The notes under the pieces were generated by a model. That model was given only the letters and a program-made list of their open reading frames with translations. It was not told where the DNA came from and searched no databases. This document shows positions 15,008-23,534 of a DNA stretch of 64,000 nt, piece by piece. The stretch is from contig DASWLV010000002.1 of NCBI GenBank assembly GCA_036400075.1, positions 127,910-191,909 of the forward strand. Reading direction: 5' to 3'. This stretch comes from JALZCH01 sp036400075. Its GTDB lineage: Bacteria; Acidobacteriota; Blastocatellia; Pyrinomonadales; Pyrinomonadaceae. How positions within the stretch are numbered: position 1 is the stretch's first letter; each line of letters opens with the position of its first letter. The translations under genes and the position numbers were made by a program.

Positions 15008-15892
15008 ATGAAAGTTAGAGAAATTATGACTAAAAATCCGGCGTGCTGTACGCCTGATTCGAGTCTTCGAGAGATTGCGCAAATGATGGTCGAACACGAT
15101 TGCGGCTGCATTCCGGTCGTTGACAATAATTCGACAAAGAAACCGGTCGGAACAATTACAGACCGCGACATCACGGTTCGCGCTTTCGCAGGCAGCGGTC
15201 AAAACCCGCTCGATTTGAAGGCTTCAGATGTAATGACGAGCGATATTGTCAGCGTCCGCCCCGGCACGAGCATTGAGCAGTGCTGCGACGTAATGGAAAA
15301 CAAACAAATTCGCCGCGTTCTCGTGGTTGATGAAAGCGGCAAACTGGCGGGCATCGTCGCACAGGCTGATGTTGCCGAATTTAACACGCCGCGTTCGGGC
15401 GAGCTGGTTCGCGAGATTTCGGAAGCCGATGGTTCGGATGACGTTCGCAGATTCAGCAAACAACAACGCAATTTTTCAACCGATTATAATCAGCAACAGC
15501 GTCAATTTCCACCCCGCTATAATCAACAAAATCGCCGAAATGAACAGCATATGCGGGGCGGCAACAAGCAACAGAACAGCGGAGGCAAAGCCGCTTTTAT
15601 GACCGGCACGATTCTGCCGCTTCTCGTCGGAGTCGGCGCAGTTATGGCAATCAGCTATTATCTCAATCAGGAAGAGGAATCTTCGCGTCTGGTTTTGAGA
15701 CAACGAACTCCAAGCACTCCGCTCAATACCGGAAGAACGGACGACAGAATTTCGAGCGATTTCATAGCACCGTCGCCCGCAGTTTCAACCGGAACGAGCG
15801 AAAGCACAACAACCAGAACAACTTCTTCGACAGACCTTGGTGATGATACCGGAAGCGGTATGAGCTATGGCACCGCCGGCGGGCGTCGTTAA
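15008..15892 (+). CDS. CBS-domain-pair protein with Gln/Asn-rich linker and one membrane helix
   Basis: A 294-residue protein. Residues 1-130 are two CBS domains (VREIMTKNPACCTPDSSLREIAQMMVEHDCGCIPVVD, then DVMTSDIVSVRPGTSIEQCCDVMENKQIRRVLVVD), which in other proteins bind adenine nucleotides. A Q/N/R-rich linker (about 150-195) is followed by a hydrophobic helix (about 197-220) and a Ser/Thr-rich tail. A strong GGAGG lies 8 bases before the ATG. It is the only plus-strand gene within the accessory block and has its own terminator, so it is probably native chromosome sequence between cassettes. Confidence 0.88.
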   Translation: MKVREIMTKNPACCTPDSSLREIAQMMVEHDCGCIPVVDNNSTKKPVGTITDRDITVRAFAGSGQNPLDLKASDVMTSDIVSVRPGTSIEQCCDVMENKQIRRVLVVDESGKLAGIVAQADVAEFNTPRSGELVREISEADGSDDVRRFSKQQRNFSTDYNQQQRQFPPRYNQQNRRNEQHMRGGNKQQNSGGKAAFMTGTILPLLVGVGAVMAISYYLNQEEESSRLVLRQRTPSTPLNTGRTDDRISSDFIAPSPAVSTGTSESTTTRTTSSTDLGDDTGSGMSYGTAGGRR

Positions 15893-15912
15893 ATTTCTGT
15901 AGTCTTTGTAAT

Positions 15913-15952
15913 AAAAAAAAGGGGCGATTTATTTGAATCGTCCCTTTTTTAT
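15913..15952. terminator. Rho-independent terminator
   Basis: AAAAAAAGGGGCGATT and AATCGTCCCTTTTTT pair (one G-T) around a short loop, right after the CBS gene and before the convergent nitrilase gene. A and T tracts on both sides allow bidirectional use. Confidence 0.85.
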
Positions 15953-15962
15953 TGACGCTATT

Positions 15963-16745
15963 TCAAATAGAAATTTGAGTCGGCTTTCGATTGTCGTAAG
16001 TCCAGCCAAGTTTCGTATCTGGAAAATCATGCAGTAGAATGCCGTTAGTATGTTTTCTCAGACTACGAATAGAGCCGTCAGGTCGTGCCATACAGGTTTT
16101 TGAAAACGAGTATCGAGCCGATGAAGTTGAACCCGAAATCCATATTTGATTGTCTGCCGCGCGGGTGCGGATTTGGGCTAATGTCAATTCCTGAAAAAGC
16201 GGTTTGGGTGATCTCGAAACATTATGACAGGAATGAAAAATCAATTGCACATCCCTTTTTCGGTATGCCTCAAATAAATCGGGAAAGCACAATTCGTAAC
16301 AAATCAGAAATCCGCATTTTATACCGTTGATTGTGACGAATAGAAACCCATTTCCGGGCATGTACCAGGCAAATTCACTCGGCGTAAGCATCTGCTTGTC
16401 ATACGTGCCTACAATTTGTCCTGTGTCTGAAATAACGTGAATACAATTGGCAGGTTTTTCCATGCCCGTAATTTTTCGGCATGATCCTAACGCGACCCAC
16501 AAACCAAGCTTTCCAGCCAGATTAGCAATCTCTTGCGTCTGCTCTTCAAGACGCTGCCAATTGTCATGGCTTGAAGGCGTGAAATCAGTGCGCTCATAGC
16601 CTGACAGAGCCGTTTCCGGGAAATGTATTATGTCAGCTTCCGATTCGGCGGCTTTCTTCATAAACCGACGAATAAACTTGGCATTGCTTGAAATGTCACG
16701 AGAGACGGGAAATTGGCAGCTAGCAATTCTAAGTTTCCGAGTCAT
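15963..16745 (-). CDS. Carbon-nitrogen hydrolase (nitrilase superfamily); probable cassette gene
   Basis: A 260-residue enzyme. The catalytic triad of the superfamily is visible: Glu44 (FPETALSGY), Lys117 (YDKQML) and Cys149 (LICYELCFPDL). It is expected to cleave a C-N bond in a small amide, nitrile or carbamoyl compound. The gene lies 26 bases after the PhyH gene on the same strand, so the two may be co-transcribed. No attC-like repeat follows its stop; a terminator does. ATG 16745 chosen; the upstream in-frame TTG lacks support. Confidence 0.88.
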   Translation of the reverse strand: MTRKLRIASCQFPVSRDISSNAKFIRRFMKKAAESEADIIHFPETALSGYERTDFTPSSHDNWQRLEEQTQEIANLAGKLGLWVALGSCRKITGMEKPANCIHVISDTGQIVGTYDKQMLTPSEFAWYMPGNGFLFVTINGIKCGFLICYELCFPDLFEAYRKRDVQLIFHSCHNVSRSPKPLFQELTLAQIRTRAADNQIWISGSTSSARYSFSKTCMARPDGSIRSLRKHTNGILLHDFPDTKLGWTYDNRKPTQISI

Positions 16746-16771
16746 GGCAATCAATCGGAATCTAATGGCTA

Positions 16772-17506
16772 TCAGACGGCTAATACATACTTCGCAAGCG
16801 GACTGATACGGGCGAGAGTTTCGGGGCGCATCCGCTCAGGCAGGTTAACGCCGGATGGTGCTTCGCGCCGGATATAAGCGCCTTGTATTGAGCGGCGAGG
16901 CTCATCGGATGAGTTTGCCGTATGTCCGTGCCAGACAGACCCATTATAAACGATCATAGAACCCGCCGGACCGCACGCCAAAATTTGGTTTTCGTCGTCT
17001 GCCTGAGCATCGTTCCTCAACTTGTCTGGAACAGTTGACCGGTTGTGTGAGCCAGGAATAAATCCGGTAGCGCCGTTGTCGCTTCTAAACTCATCAACCA
17101 TAAAGATAAAACCTACCATCGTCCACCCATTCGTGTCGCGCTCGAAGTCAACGTGAAAAGCCTGTGGCTGCGAGTGCGGTCGCAAAGTCCTCGCGAGCAT
17201 CGAACCGAGTTTGAACGGCTGCTCGATGATGCGGCAACACGCCTCTAAGATGGGCTGATAAACATACAGCTCATCGAACTCCGAACCTCGATTGACGAAA
17301 TCGTGGACTCTGGTTGTCGTACTGCCAATGCCAACGTCGTCGGAACTTGCGGAGGCTACGGCAGAATCATAAGCCGCCGCCAATTTCGCCAATTTATCGG
17401 GAGCCACCGGACCGGGAATAACGATGAAACCAACATCACGCAGGTCTTGAATAGCATCAGCCGAAAGTTCGCCGCCTGCACTAATTATGCTAAACCAGTC
17501 TTGCAT
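16772..17506 (-). CDS. Phytanoyl-CoA dioxygenase (PhyH)-family oxygenase; probable cassette gene
   Basis: A 244-residue Fe(II)/2-oxoglutarate-type oxygenase. The iron facial triad appears as H118-x-D120 (FHVDFERD) and a distal His in VWHGHTAN (H193 or H195); Arg in RRSIQGAYIRR would bind 2-oxoglutarate. FIPGSHN is a further family hallmark. Such enzymes hydroxylate small metabolites. Its 5' side abuts an attC-like site at 17521, so it sits at a cassette boundary. Confidence 0.85.
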   Translation of the reverse strand: MQDWFSIISAGGELSADAIQDLRDVGFIVIPGPVAPDKLAKLAAAYDSAVASASSDDVGIGSTTTRVHDFVNRGSEFDELYVYQPILEACCRIIEQPFKLGSMLARTLRPHSQPQAFHVDFERDTNGWTMVGFIFMVDEFRSDNGATGFIPGSHNRSTVPDKLRNDAQADDENQILACGPAGSMIVYNGSVWHGHTANSSDEPRRSIQGAYIRREAPSGVNLPERMRPETLARISPLAKYVLAV

Positions 17507-17520
17507 ACGATTGATTTTTT

Positions 17521-17645
17521 AGATATCTGAGGGTGGAGATGAAGCGGCGGCAAACCGGCTACACGCAAGCCGAAAGAAACTACGCGGCGTTTTAAGAGAA
17601 AGTTGCTTTTGCCGCTCACGCTCATTGACTTGTTCAGCAGCGCGT
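17521..17645 (-). repeat. attC-like recombination site 2
   Basis: Minus-strand order: GAACAAGTCAATGAGCGTGA, then AAAACGCC, TTTCTTTCGGCTTGCGTGTA, GCCGGTTTGCC, ending near CTCAGATAT. It shares the inner block CTTTCGGCTTGC and end words with the 18275 site. It lies directly after the stop of the small membrane-protein gene, the expected attC position. Confidence 0.6.
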
Positions 17646-18058
17646 TATTTAGAAGCCTCTTCAGTTTTCCTGTCAACAACACCTTTTGCCAGAATCGGAA
17701 CAATCAAAGCAAAGGGAAGCAGGTAAATAAGATAACTGAAATCGTCCAGCATTTTGTCAGCTAAATCAAAAGCGCTCGCCGTTGCTTTGATAATCGCTCC
17801 GATGACCGTGCCCGTAACTATTAATGAGGCTGGAATGGCAAAATGTTTTCTGTTTTTTATATCTCCCAATCCAAACCAGGTCATCAAAGTTCCTAAAAAA
17901 ATTATCAAGCCAATCAAAGCAAACTGAAACGGAAAGTCATCCGGCAGCGTTTCAAAGACTCGGCGATAGACAACGATTTCCATAAAGATAATCGCCGCCC
18001 CGAAACTCATAAAAAATAAGAGAAATGTTCCCGGCAAAAATAAAAAGACTTGTTTCAA
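17645..18058 (-). CDS. Small integral membrane protein of unknown function; cassette gene
   Basis: A 137-residue protein with four hydrophobic segments at about 5-29, 44-66, 74-95 and 107-125. No family recognised. It is bounded by attC-like repeats on both sides (17521-17645 and 18275-18390), so the gene with its repeat forms a typical single-gene cassette. A gap of about 215 bases precedes it before the next repeat. Confidence 0.65.
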   Translation of the reverse strand: MKQVFLFLPGTFLLFFMSFGAAIIFMEIVVYRRVFETLPDDFPFQFALIGLIIFLGTLMTWFGLGDIKNRKHFAIPASLIVTGTVIGAIIKATASAFDLADKMLDDFSYLIYLLPFALIVPILAKGVVDRKTEEASK

Positions 18059-18274
18059 AAGGGTTATGAAAGATTTATGCTCGCCCGTAAAACTGTTTTG
18101 TTTTTTTAAGTTCTAATATCTTTGCGCTATGTGCGGAACTCAAAGCCGCATTTTGGTCGGAATTCTCATTGCCGGAAAAAGCGTTGGCAGATTTTTCGGA
18201 TTTCGTATCGAGCTTAACTTTTCTCATAACTTTCACCCGTCATTATATTAACAACATTGCTATAAATGTGAAGT

Positions 18275-18390
18275 CATCGAACGGTTGTGCTGACGTGGGG
18301 CAAAACGGCTGCATGCAAGCCGAAAGAAGCCAAAGACCGTTTTAAAGAGTCGCTGTTTCGTCATCACGTCCATTGAATTGTTATATGCGG
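18275..18390 (-). repeat. attC-like recombination site 3
   Basis: Minus-strand order: ATATAACAATTCAATGGACG (very like the 5' end of integron attC sites), inner block GAAACAGCGACTCTTTAAAA and CTTTCGGCTTGCATGCAGCC, then CCCCACGTCAGCACAACCG-TTCGAT. GACGTGA/CACGTC can pair as stem arms. It lies just after the stop of the Clp N-domain gene. Confidence 0.65.
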
Positions 18391-18398
18391 CATTATTT

Positions 18399-18830
18399 TT
18401 AACGATTTCCAAACGCAGAATCCTGACCTTCAGGATTCTTCAAAATATCGTCCAACAAATTATATTTATCGGTGGCAAAAACAAAGCACATATCGCTGGC
18501 TTCGATAGTTCGACGACCTTTTGGACGCGCTTTGTCCAGCGAATATTTGAAAATTTCCATTGTATCGGGAGCGATGCGAAAACCTTTGCCTATATGCCGG
18601 TAACTATTTTCAAGTCGTTTTTCAACGGCAAGTCGAACGTCCTGCGGGTCGAATGAAAGATTGCGCATTGTTGCATCAAATAAATCGGTTTCTTCTTTCA
18701 TCAGCATATACAAAATATGTTCGGGTGAAATATGATTCTGCTCGCGGTGGCGTGTTTCGTCGAGCGCACCTTCTAATATACGCCTACCGCTTTCACTAAA
18801 TTTATCCAAAAAAGCGTCTAGGTTTTCCAT
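18399..18830 (-). CDS. Stand-alone Clp N-terminal (Clp R) domain protein; cassette gene
   Basis: A 143-residue protein consisting only of a Clp repeat domain: FSESGRRILEGALDETRHREQNHISPEHILYMLMKEE for repeat 1 and APDTMEIFKYSLDKARPKGRRTIEASDMCFVFAT for repeat 2. Clp N domains bind substrates or adaptors in ClpA/B/C, but no AAA+ module follows. It could act as an adaptor or competitor for a Clp machine, or as a sensor. It is flanked by attC-like repeats. Confidence 0.82.
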   Translation of the reverse strand: MENLDAFLDKFSESGRRILEGALDETRHREQNHISPEHILYMLMKEETDLFDATMRNLSFDPQDVRLAVEKRLENSYRHIGKGFRIAPDTMEIFKYSLDKARPKGRRTIEASDMCFVFATDKYNLLDDILKNPEGQDSAFGNR

Positions 18831-18888
18831 GAAGTTTCCTTTTTATTTTGAAACGAATTAAGTATCACGCTCATTTTTACCACGAAGC

Positions 18889-18987
18889 ATATAACGATTG
18901 AATTGACGCGAGCGCAAGTCCGGTAGAGTTTAAGAAGGTTCGTGTTTGCGCCTCGCGTCCAATGATTTGTCGGGCGGCGGGTTAGAT
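18889..18987 (-). repeat. attC-like recombination site 4
   Basis: The 99-bp site is bounded by ATATAAC (18889-18895) and GTTAGAT (18981-18987), matching RYYYAAC...GTTRRRY in the outer cores (ATCTAAC on the minus strand is a perfect RYYYAAC). The arms GATTGAATTGACGCGAGCGCAA and TTGCGCCTCGCGTCCAATGAT pair imperfectly (key words GACGCGAG / CTCGCGTC). It follows the stop of the deoxyribosyltransferase-like gene. The best attC candidate in the window. Confidence 0.7.
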
Positions 18988-19015
18988 TTAACGATGCATT
19001 GTTAATGCTATTATT

Positions 19016-19498
19016 TCAACCATTTTTGCGTGTTAGCTTAATCATTTGTTTTAAACTTGATGACACAATTGTTCGGAGATTTTCGGTTGAGGAATAATAC
19101 TGCACTCGTAGCGGAGCAATATCAAAGTGCAATATAGTGCCTTCCTTTGCAAGCAACAAAATATCTGAAGCCTCGTTGCCAACACCGTGAGCATATCCGA
19201 GCTCATAATATACATTTGGACGTTCATTTGTAAGATCGCAAATAATAAATTCAGCTTTCTCAATAAGGTCAACAATCTCGCGGATAACAAAACCTGAGCC
19301 TACATTTTCATCCACTCGTTTAGCTGTTAATTTGAGCTTTTTGCACTCATCTTTGATAGCGGTGTATGCATCAATCATTTCCTGTCCTTTGAAAGGCATA
19401 ATTACAAAGACAAGTCCACGCTCAAAATCCCCTTCATCAGTTGGGTCATAGTTAACTCCCCTAAATTCACGATCCATAAACGTATGCTGTCTGCCCAT
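19016..19498 (-). CDS. Nucleoside-deoxyribosyltransferase/TIR-like fold protein; cassette gene
   Basis: A 160-residue protein. FVIMPFKGQEMIDAYTAI starts a Rossmann-like fold; GFVIREIVDLIEKAEFIICDLTNERPNVYYELGYAHGVG is the hallmark of NDT-like and TIR-like predicted nucleotide-processing proteins, with a conserved Asp and Glu in DLT...YEL. Related domains cleave N-glycosidic bonds of nucleotides or NAD+ and occur in anti-phage systems. No partner gene (e.g. cyclase) adjoins it, so a defence role is only a suggestion. Three palindromes with 40-bp spacing lie 66-170 bases upstream. Confidence 0.72.
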   Translation of the reverse strand: MGRQHTFMDREFRGVNYDPTDEGDFERGLVFVIMPFKGQEMIDAYTAIKDECKKLKLTAKRVDENVGSGFVIREIVDLIEKAEFIICDLTNERPNVYYELGYAHGVGNEASDILLLAKEGTILHFDIAPLRVQYYSSTENLRTIVSSSLKQMIKLTRKNG

Positions 19499-19563
19499 TT
19501 GACTTTACTCCTGCTGTAAAATAATTACTGTGTTTAATAATTGTGAAAGCATCCCAACTTATG

Positions 19564-19668
19564 ATTATCCCGAATGATTCGGGATAATACCGCAAATCAG
19601 TGTATTATCCCGAATCATTCCGTATAACACTCAAAATTGCTGTATTAGCAAGAATCTTTCGGGATAAT
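19564..19668. promoter_or_regulatory. Three 25-bp palindromes with exact 40-bp period
   Basis: Half-site ATTATCCCGAAT, one central base, then its reverse complement: 19564-19588 (perfect 12+1+12), 19604-19628 (right half diverged) and 19644-19668 (left half diverged). The 15-base linkers are also similar to each other. They lie upstream of the minus-strand gene at 19016-19498. The same helical face every four turns suggests cooperative protein binding (operator or iteron). Confidence 0.75.
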
Positions 19669-19706
19669 AACCTTATATCTGGAACAAAAATAAATCATTT
19701 TCCGAT

Positions 19707-19750
19707 GGCGCGGAGAATTAAAATCAAAATTGAAAGATTTTCTCCGCGCC
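19707..19750 (-). terminator. Hairpin after the TonB receptor gene
   Basis: GGCGCGGAGAA (19707-19717) and TTCTCCGCGCC (19740-19750) form a perfect 11-bp stem 13 bases after the receptor stop on the minus strand. The T-run after it is weak. Confidence 0.6.
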
Positions 19751-19762
19751 TCGCTATTATTT

Positions 19763-22537
19763 TTAAAATCTGTATTGATAACGAACCGTCACGCTGCGTC
19801 CCGGTCCGTCAATTCCCCAGCCGGGCGAGCGGTGGCTTTTGTCGAAAATGTTTTCAAAGTCAGCCGTGATCGCCTGATTTTCATTGAACCGGAAACCCCC
19901 GCGCAGGTTGAACAAAGCGTAACCGGGATACGCGGTGTAAAGCGGAACGGCGGTGTCGTTATTGACAACGCGGACGCCGTTGATTGTCGCGCCGAGCGGC
20001 AGCACGCGGTTTAAAACCTGTGTGATTGTTTCGCCTGTTGCCTGCAAAATGTAATTCGGATTTCCCGTTGTCGTGCCGCAGCCTGTTCCGCTCGTGTTAA
20101 CGGTCAAACCGCGTACGCACGCGCCGCGCCGCAGAAAGTTTTGAATTTGCGAGCGGGAACGAGCCGCGCCCGTCCGGCGGTCTGAAAGATCGAGACTCGA
20201 AAAACGGTTTTGGCGGGCGACGACAGTCGAATAACCTTCAATCCAATATTTTTTGTTTGGCGGTTGATAGCGCAGACGCAAAAAGCCGTAAGGCGGCGGG
20301 AAACCTGCTCCGCCGAGATTTGGCGGCTCGCCGTTAATCGTGTTTTCGGCGCGCAGAACCGTGAAATTTCCGCCGACAATCCACGAATCGGTCAAACGAT
20401 AATCAAGCTCGCCCTCGATGCCCTTGACGCGGGCGAGGTCTAAATTAGCCTGAACCAAAACCGGAGCGGTCGAAACGGGAACGAAGACCGCTCCGCTCGG
20501 AAGTTGGTTGGTAATAATTTGACTGCCTAAGCTCCGCCCGACTGCGCCTGACGGCAAAATCAGCGTTTGTCTGGCGATTGCGTCTTTTAAATCGAGAACG
20601 AATCCGGTCACATTCGCTTCGAGGCGTTTGTTGATATAACGCAGGCTCAACTCGTAGTTGTCGCTGATTTCCGATCTCAGAGTCGTCACCGGAACGCCTG
20701 TATCAAGTGCGTTGGCGTCGGCAGTCGAACCGATTGTCGCGCCTAAACCGGCAATATCAGCATTTGAAACTTGATAGCCCACGCCGACGAGACCGAGCGA
20801 ACCGAGAGCCGTGATATTCGGCGCGCGAAAACCGCGGCTGTAATTAAAAGCGACATTTAACCCTTTGGTGATAGTGAAAGTCGCGCCAATGCGCCCCGAA
20901 AAATCAGCGGAACGTAAACTGTCATCGGGAAACAGCGGCTGATTATTGACCAAAGGGCTGTTTGCGGCGCGCGAACGATAATTTGCGACGTTGTAACGGA
21001 GCGCGCCGCTCAAGCGCAGCCGATTCGGGAAGATTTCGTAAACATCCTGAATGTATAATCCGGCTAAAAGATAAGTCGCGCCGTTCGGAACGCGCGGGCG
21101 CGTTATTGTGACGGCTCGTGTCGCCGGCTCGAACGTATAGGACGGCGCGACTACATTGTCGCGGTAAACATCGCCGCCGAAGAGAAAATTGTTTCGCTTA
21201 AATTGTTTGTCGAGATAAAAGCTCGCGCCCCAGGTCGTCGTGCGCTCTTTGTCGTGAGTAATGGCGGCGAGCGGATTTCCTTGCCCGCCCTGATTAACTC
21301 GCTCTTCGCGTTGGCTGTTGTAAGAAACGGTTGTGGAAAAATTGTCGAAAAATCCGGCGCCCTGTTTGTAATAACGCAGATAACCGAAATCGAGCATTAA
21401 ATTGCGTAAATCCGCAATTAAATTTCCGTCGCCGCCGAGCAGTTGGTCGTAACGCTTGCCGCCGTCCTGCTGCGAGCGTTGATAACGAAAACTGAATTGC
21501 TGGTCGTCGGTCGGCGCAAAATTTAAATGAAGCGTGCCGCCGTATTGCGTAAAAGCAGTGTCGGGAAGTCTGTCCGAACCCGTGATGTTTGAAGGCAAAC
21601 CCAAAAATCTGGTAATTGCCGAATGGCTGTCAATTCCTCCGCCCGGTCGCAAAGTGTTGACTCGACGACCTACAATGTTTCCCAGAATTCCAAACCGGCG
21701 CGTGCCGTAAGTCACGAGTGCGTTGCTCCCGAAGGAAAGATCTGCGCTCGTGAAAAAAGTGTTAAATTCGCCGTGCCATTCGGGTTTTGCAAAACCGTAA
21801 TCGGGCTGGCGCGAAACGAGCTGAACGTTTCCGCCTAGTCCGTCCGAACCGTATTGAGCCGTATTCGGGCTGCGCTGAACTTCAAAAGAACGCAGCGCCG
21901 TCGGTTCGTTGAGATTGAAAAAAGTGTTGATTCCGCCGCGCTGAGTTGAATTTGTGTAACGCACGCCGTCAACATAAACGCCGACTTCGGTCAAACCGCG
22001 CACGGAAACCGCGCCGATTGTCGGGCTGGTGCGCTGCTGCGTGACGCCGACTTCTTCGTTGGCAACCTGCGATAAAACGGCGGTTGTGCGCTGGCGCACG
22101 GCGTTTTCGGAGACGACATTGATTTGCTGCGGAATGTTGTGACGGTTTCCTGCCGAACCGGTTTCCGCCGTGACCGTGACCTGCTCGTTCAGTTGATTGA
22201 CTTCCAAAATCAGATTTACCCGCGCCGCCGCGCCTCCGTTGATTTGCACGGCTTCGCGTTGCGGACTGAAATCGCGGCGTTCCGCCATGACGACATACGA
22301 ACCCGGTTTGACGTTTTCAAATTTAAACAGTCCTTCGGCATCGGTTTTAGTTGCGCTCAGGATTAGCTGCTGCGAGCTTAAAAGCCTGACATCGGCATTG
22401 GCGACGACCGCGCCTGCCGCGTCTCGAACGCTGCCCGACACGCTGCCGGATGAATTTTGTTGAGCCTGAATGCGGCTCGGCGGAGAAATAAAAAATAGTG
22501 CGGCGAGTAACGCGATAATAGAAAACAATCTGCTCAT
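19763..22537 (-). CDS. TonB-dependent outer-membrane receptor with carboxypeptidase-regulatory-like N-terminal domain
   Basis: A 924-residue protein. Signal peptide at 1-25 (IQAQQ). Residues 30-115 are a CarboxypepD_reg-like domain (GSVSGSVRDAAGAVVANADVRL...T.TDAEGLFKFENVKPGSYVV), then a plug domain (about 130-245: VSENAVRQRTTAVLSQ...GAVSVRGL..VGVYVDGVRY), then the beta barrel ending RYQYRF with the C-terminal Phe needed for assembly. Its architecture suits import of iron complexes or a similar large ligand. A PepSY-TM protein gene lies upstream on the same strand, which favours siderophore or heme iron uptake. A short gap of 116 bases separates the two. Confidence 0.92.
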   Translation of the reverse strand: MSRLFSIIALLAALFFISPPSRIQAQQNSSGSVSGSVRDAAGAVVANADVRLLSSQQLILSATKTDAEGLFKFENVKPGSYVVMAERRDFSPQREAVQINGGAAARVNLILEVNQLNEQVTVTAETGSAGNRHNIPQQINVVSENAVRQRTTAVLSQVANEEVGVTQQRTSPTIGAVSVRGLTEVGVYVDGVRYTNSTQRGGINTFFNLNEPTALRSFEVQRSPNTAQYGSDGLGGNVQLVSRQPDYGFAKPEWHGEFNTFFTSADLSFGSNALVTYGTRRFGILGNIVGRRVNTLRPGGGIDSHSAITRFLGLPSNITGSDRLPDTAFTQYGGTLHLNFAPTDDQQFSFRYQRSQQDGGKRYDQLLGGDGNLIADLRNLMLDFGYLRYYKQGAGFFDNFSTTVSYNSQREERVNQGGQGNPLAAITHDKERTTTWGASFYLDKQFKRNNFLFGGDVYRDNVVAPSYTFEPATRAVTITRPRVPNGATYLLAGLYIQDVYEIFPNRLRLSGALRYNVANYRSRAANSPLVNNQPLFPDDSLRSADFSGRIGATFTITKGLNVAFNYSRGFRAPNITALGSLGLVGVGYQVSNADIAGLGATIGSTADANALDTGVPVTTLRSEISDNYELSLRYINKRLEANVTGFVLDLKDAIARQTLILPSGAVGRSLGSQIITNQLPSGAVFVPVSTAPVLVQANLDLARVKGIEGELDYRLTDSWIVGGNFTVLRAENTINGEPPNLGGAGFPPPYGFLRLRYQPPNKKYWIEGYSTVVARQNRFSSLDLSDRRTGAARSRSQIQNFLRRGACVRGLTVNTSGTGCGTTTGNPNYILQATGETITQVLNRVLPLGATINGVRVVNNDTAVPLYTAYPGYALFNLRGGFRFNENQAITADFENIFDKSHRSPGWGIDGPGRSVTVRYQYRF

Positions 22538-22653
22538 TTTAGTTTGTCTTAAGGCTTAAGTTTTTGGGGAAGCTGAATTTGAATATAATTTATTCGTAAG
22601 CTGCAATCAACTTTTGGTTAATTAAATTTGTTCAGCGAATTTAAACGGCACAA

Positions 22654-23232
22654 CTAACTTAGTTTAGCTCTCGTCGCACGCATTCGTTTCGGTCCGAACC
22701 AGAGCCAGAATCCGGTGATTGTAAAAGTCAGTAAAGCCAGACCGGCAACTGATGTATACACTAATTTAATTTGCCCGTCGCTTGTTCCGAGAGCGTTATC
22801 AAAATATGAGAAATCGTGAATATTTTCAATAAAATCCGAGCGTCGGCGTTCAAGATGCAGCAGCTCGCCCGTTGTGCAGTCAAGCTGAACGCCCCAATAA
22901 TTCTGGATGAAAACGAATTTAACCATTCCTTTATCCGGTCGGAAATCAATTCGATCAAGCTCAAGCGAAAGATCGGGCGAAATTTGTTCGCGAGCGATTT
23001 TGCCGGCTTTTTCGCGCAGAACGTGAACCGGCAGCCAGTCTTTCGGGTCGGTTGATTTGCCTTTATAAGATTCCGACAAGATCAATCCGCCGCTGTGTTT
23101 TTTCCAACCGAGCAGCAAGCCAGTCACGGAAACAATCAAAAAGAGTACGAATAATAGCGCGCCGAGCGTTCGATGAACTTTGCGAAACGCCCGTAGAACT
23201 TTGGCTTGTCGCTTACGTTTTGAATCGGTCAT
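22654..23232 (-). CDS. PepSY-associated transmembrane protein
   Basis: A 192-residue protein. An N-terminal helix with FRKVHRTLGALLFVLFLIVSVTGLLLGWKKHS, a periplasmic PepSY-like part (about 85-150) and a C-terminal helix (LALLTFTITGFWLWFGPKRMR) match the PepSY-TM family, often encoded beside TonB receptors in iron regulation or reductive iron release. I chose ATG 23232 (MTDSKRKRQ) instead of the upstream start at 23355, whose extra 41 residues are unconserved-looking and basic. Confidence 0.82.
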   Translation of the reverse strand: MTDSKRKRQAKVLRAFRKVHRTLGALLFVLFLIVSVTGLLLGWKKHSGGLILSESYKGKSTDPKDWLPVHVLREKAGKIAREQISPDLSLELDRIDFRPDKGMVKFVFIQNYWGVQLDCTTGELLHLERRRSDFIENIHDFSYFDNALGTSDGQIKLVYTSVAGLALLTFTITGFWLWFGPKRMRATRAKLS

Positions 23233-23472
23233 ACCAAATTTAAAAAAAACTTTACAAAAGGAATGAATTTTATGATTTCGTCGTTTTTTTGTATCAAACG
23301 GCGCGGTTTGAGTTTGCCGCGTTAATTTAAAAACAATAAGACGTTTTGCGTTCAAGCCAATAAAATTGCGGACTTTAAAATTAACAAAAGTTTCCTAACC
23401 CACTACAAAAACTTGTTTGTATTCATCAATTAGACTATTTGATAAACGAACGGCGGCAACAAGCTGAATAAC

Positions 23473-23515
23473 AAAAAAAATAGACGCGAGCTAGTTAGCT
23501 CGCGTCTATTTTTTT
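23473..23515 (-). terminator. Strong terminator after the large M36 protease gene
   Basis: AAATAGACGCGAGC and GCTCGCGTCTATTT pair around TAGTTA, with A and T tracts on both sides, 20 bases after the stop on the minus strand. Confidence 0.88.
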
Positions 23516-23534
23516 GTTTGATTTTTGAATCACC

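Noticed and set aside
19564..19668. Short CRISPR-like array (three repeats, period 40)
   Set aside because: Linkers resemble each other, repeats diverge in opposite halves, and no cas gene is present; better explained as operator or iteron.
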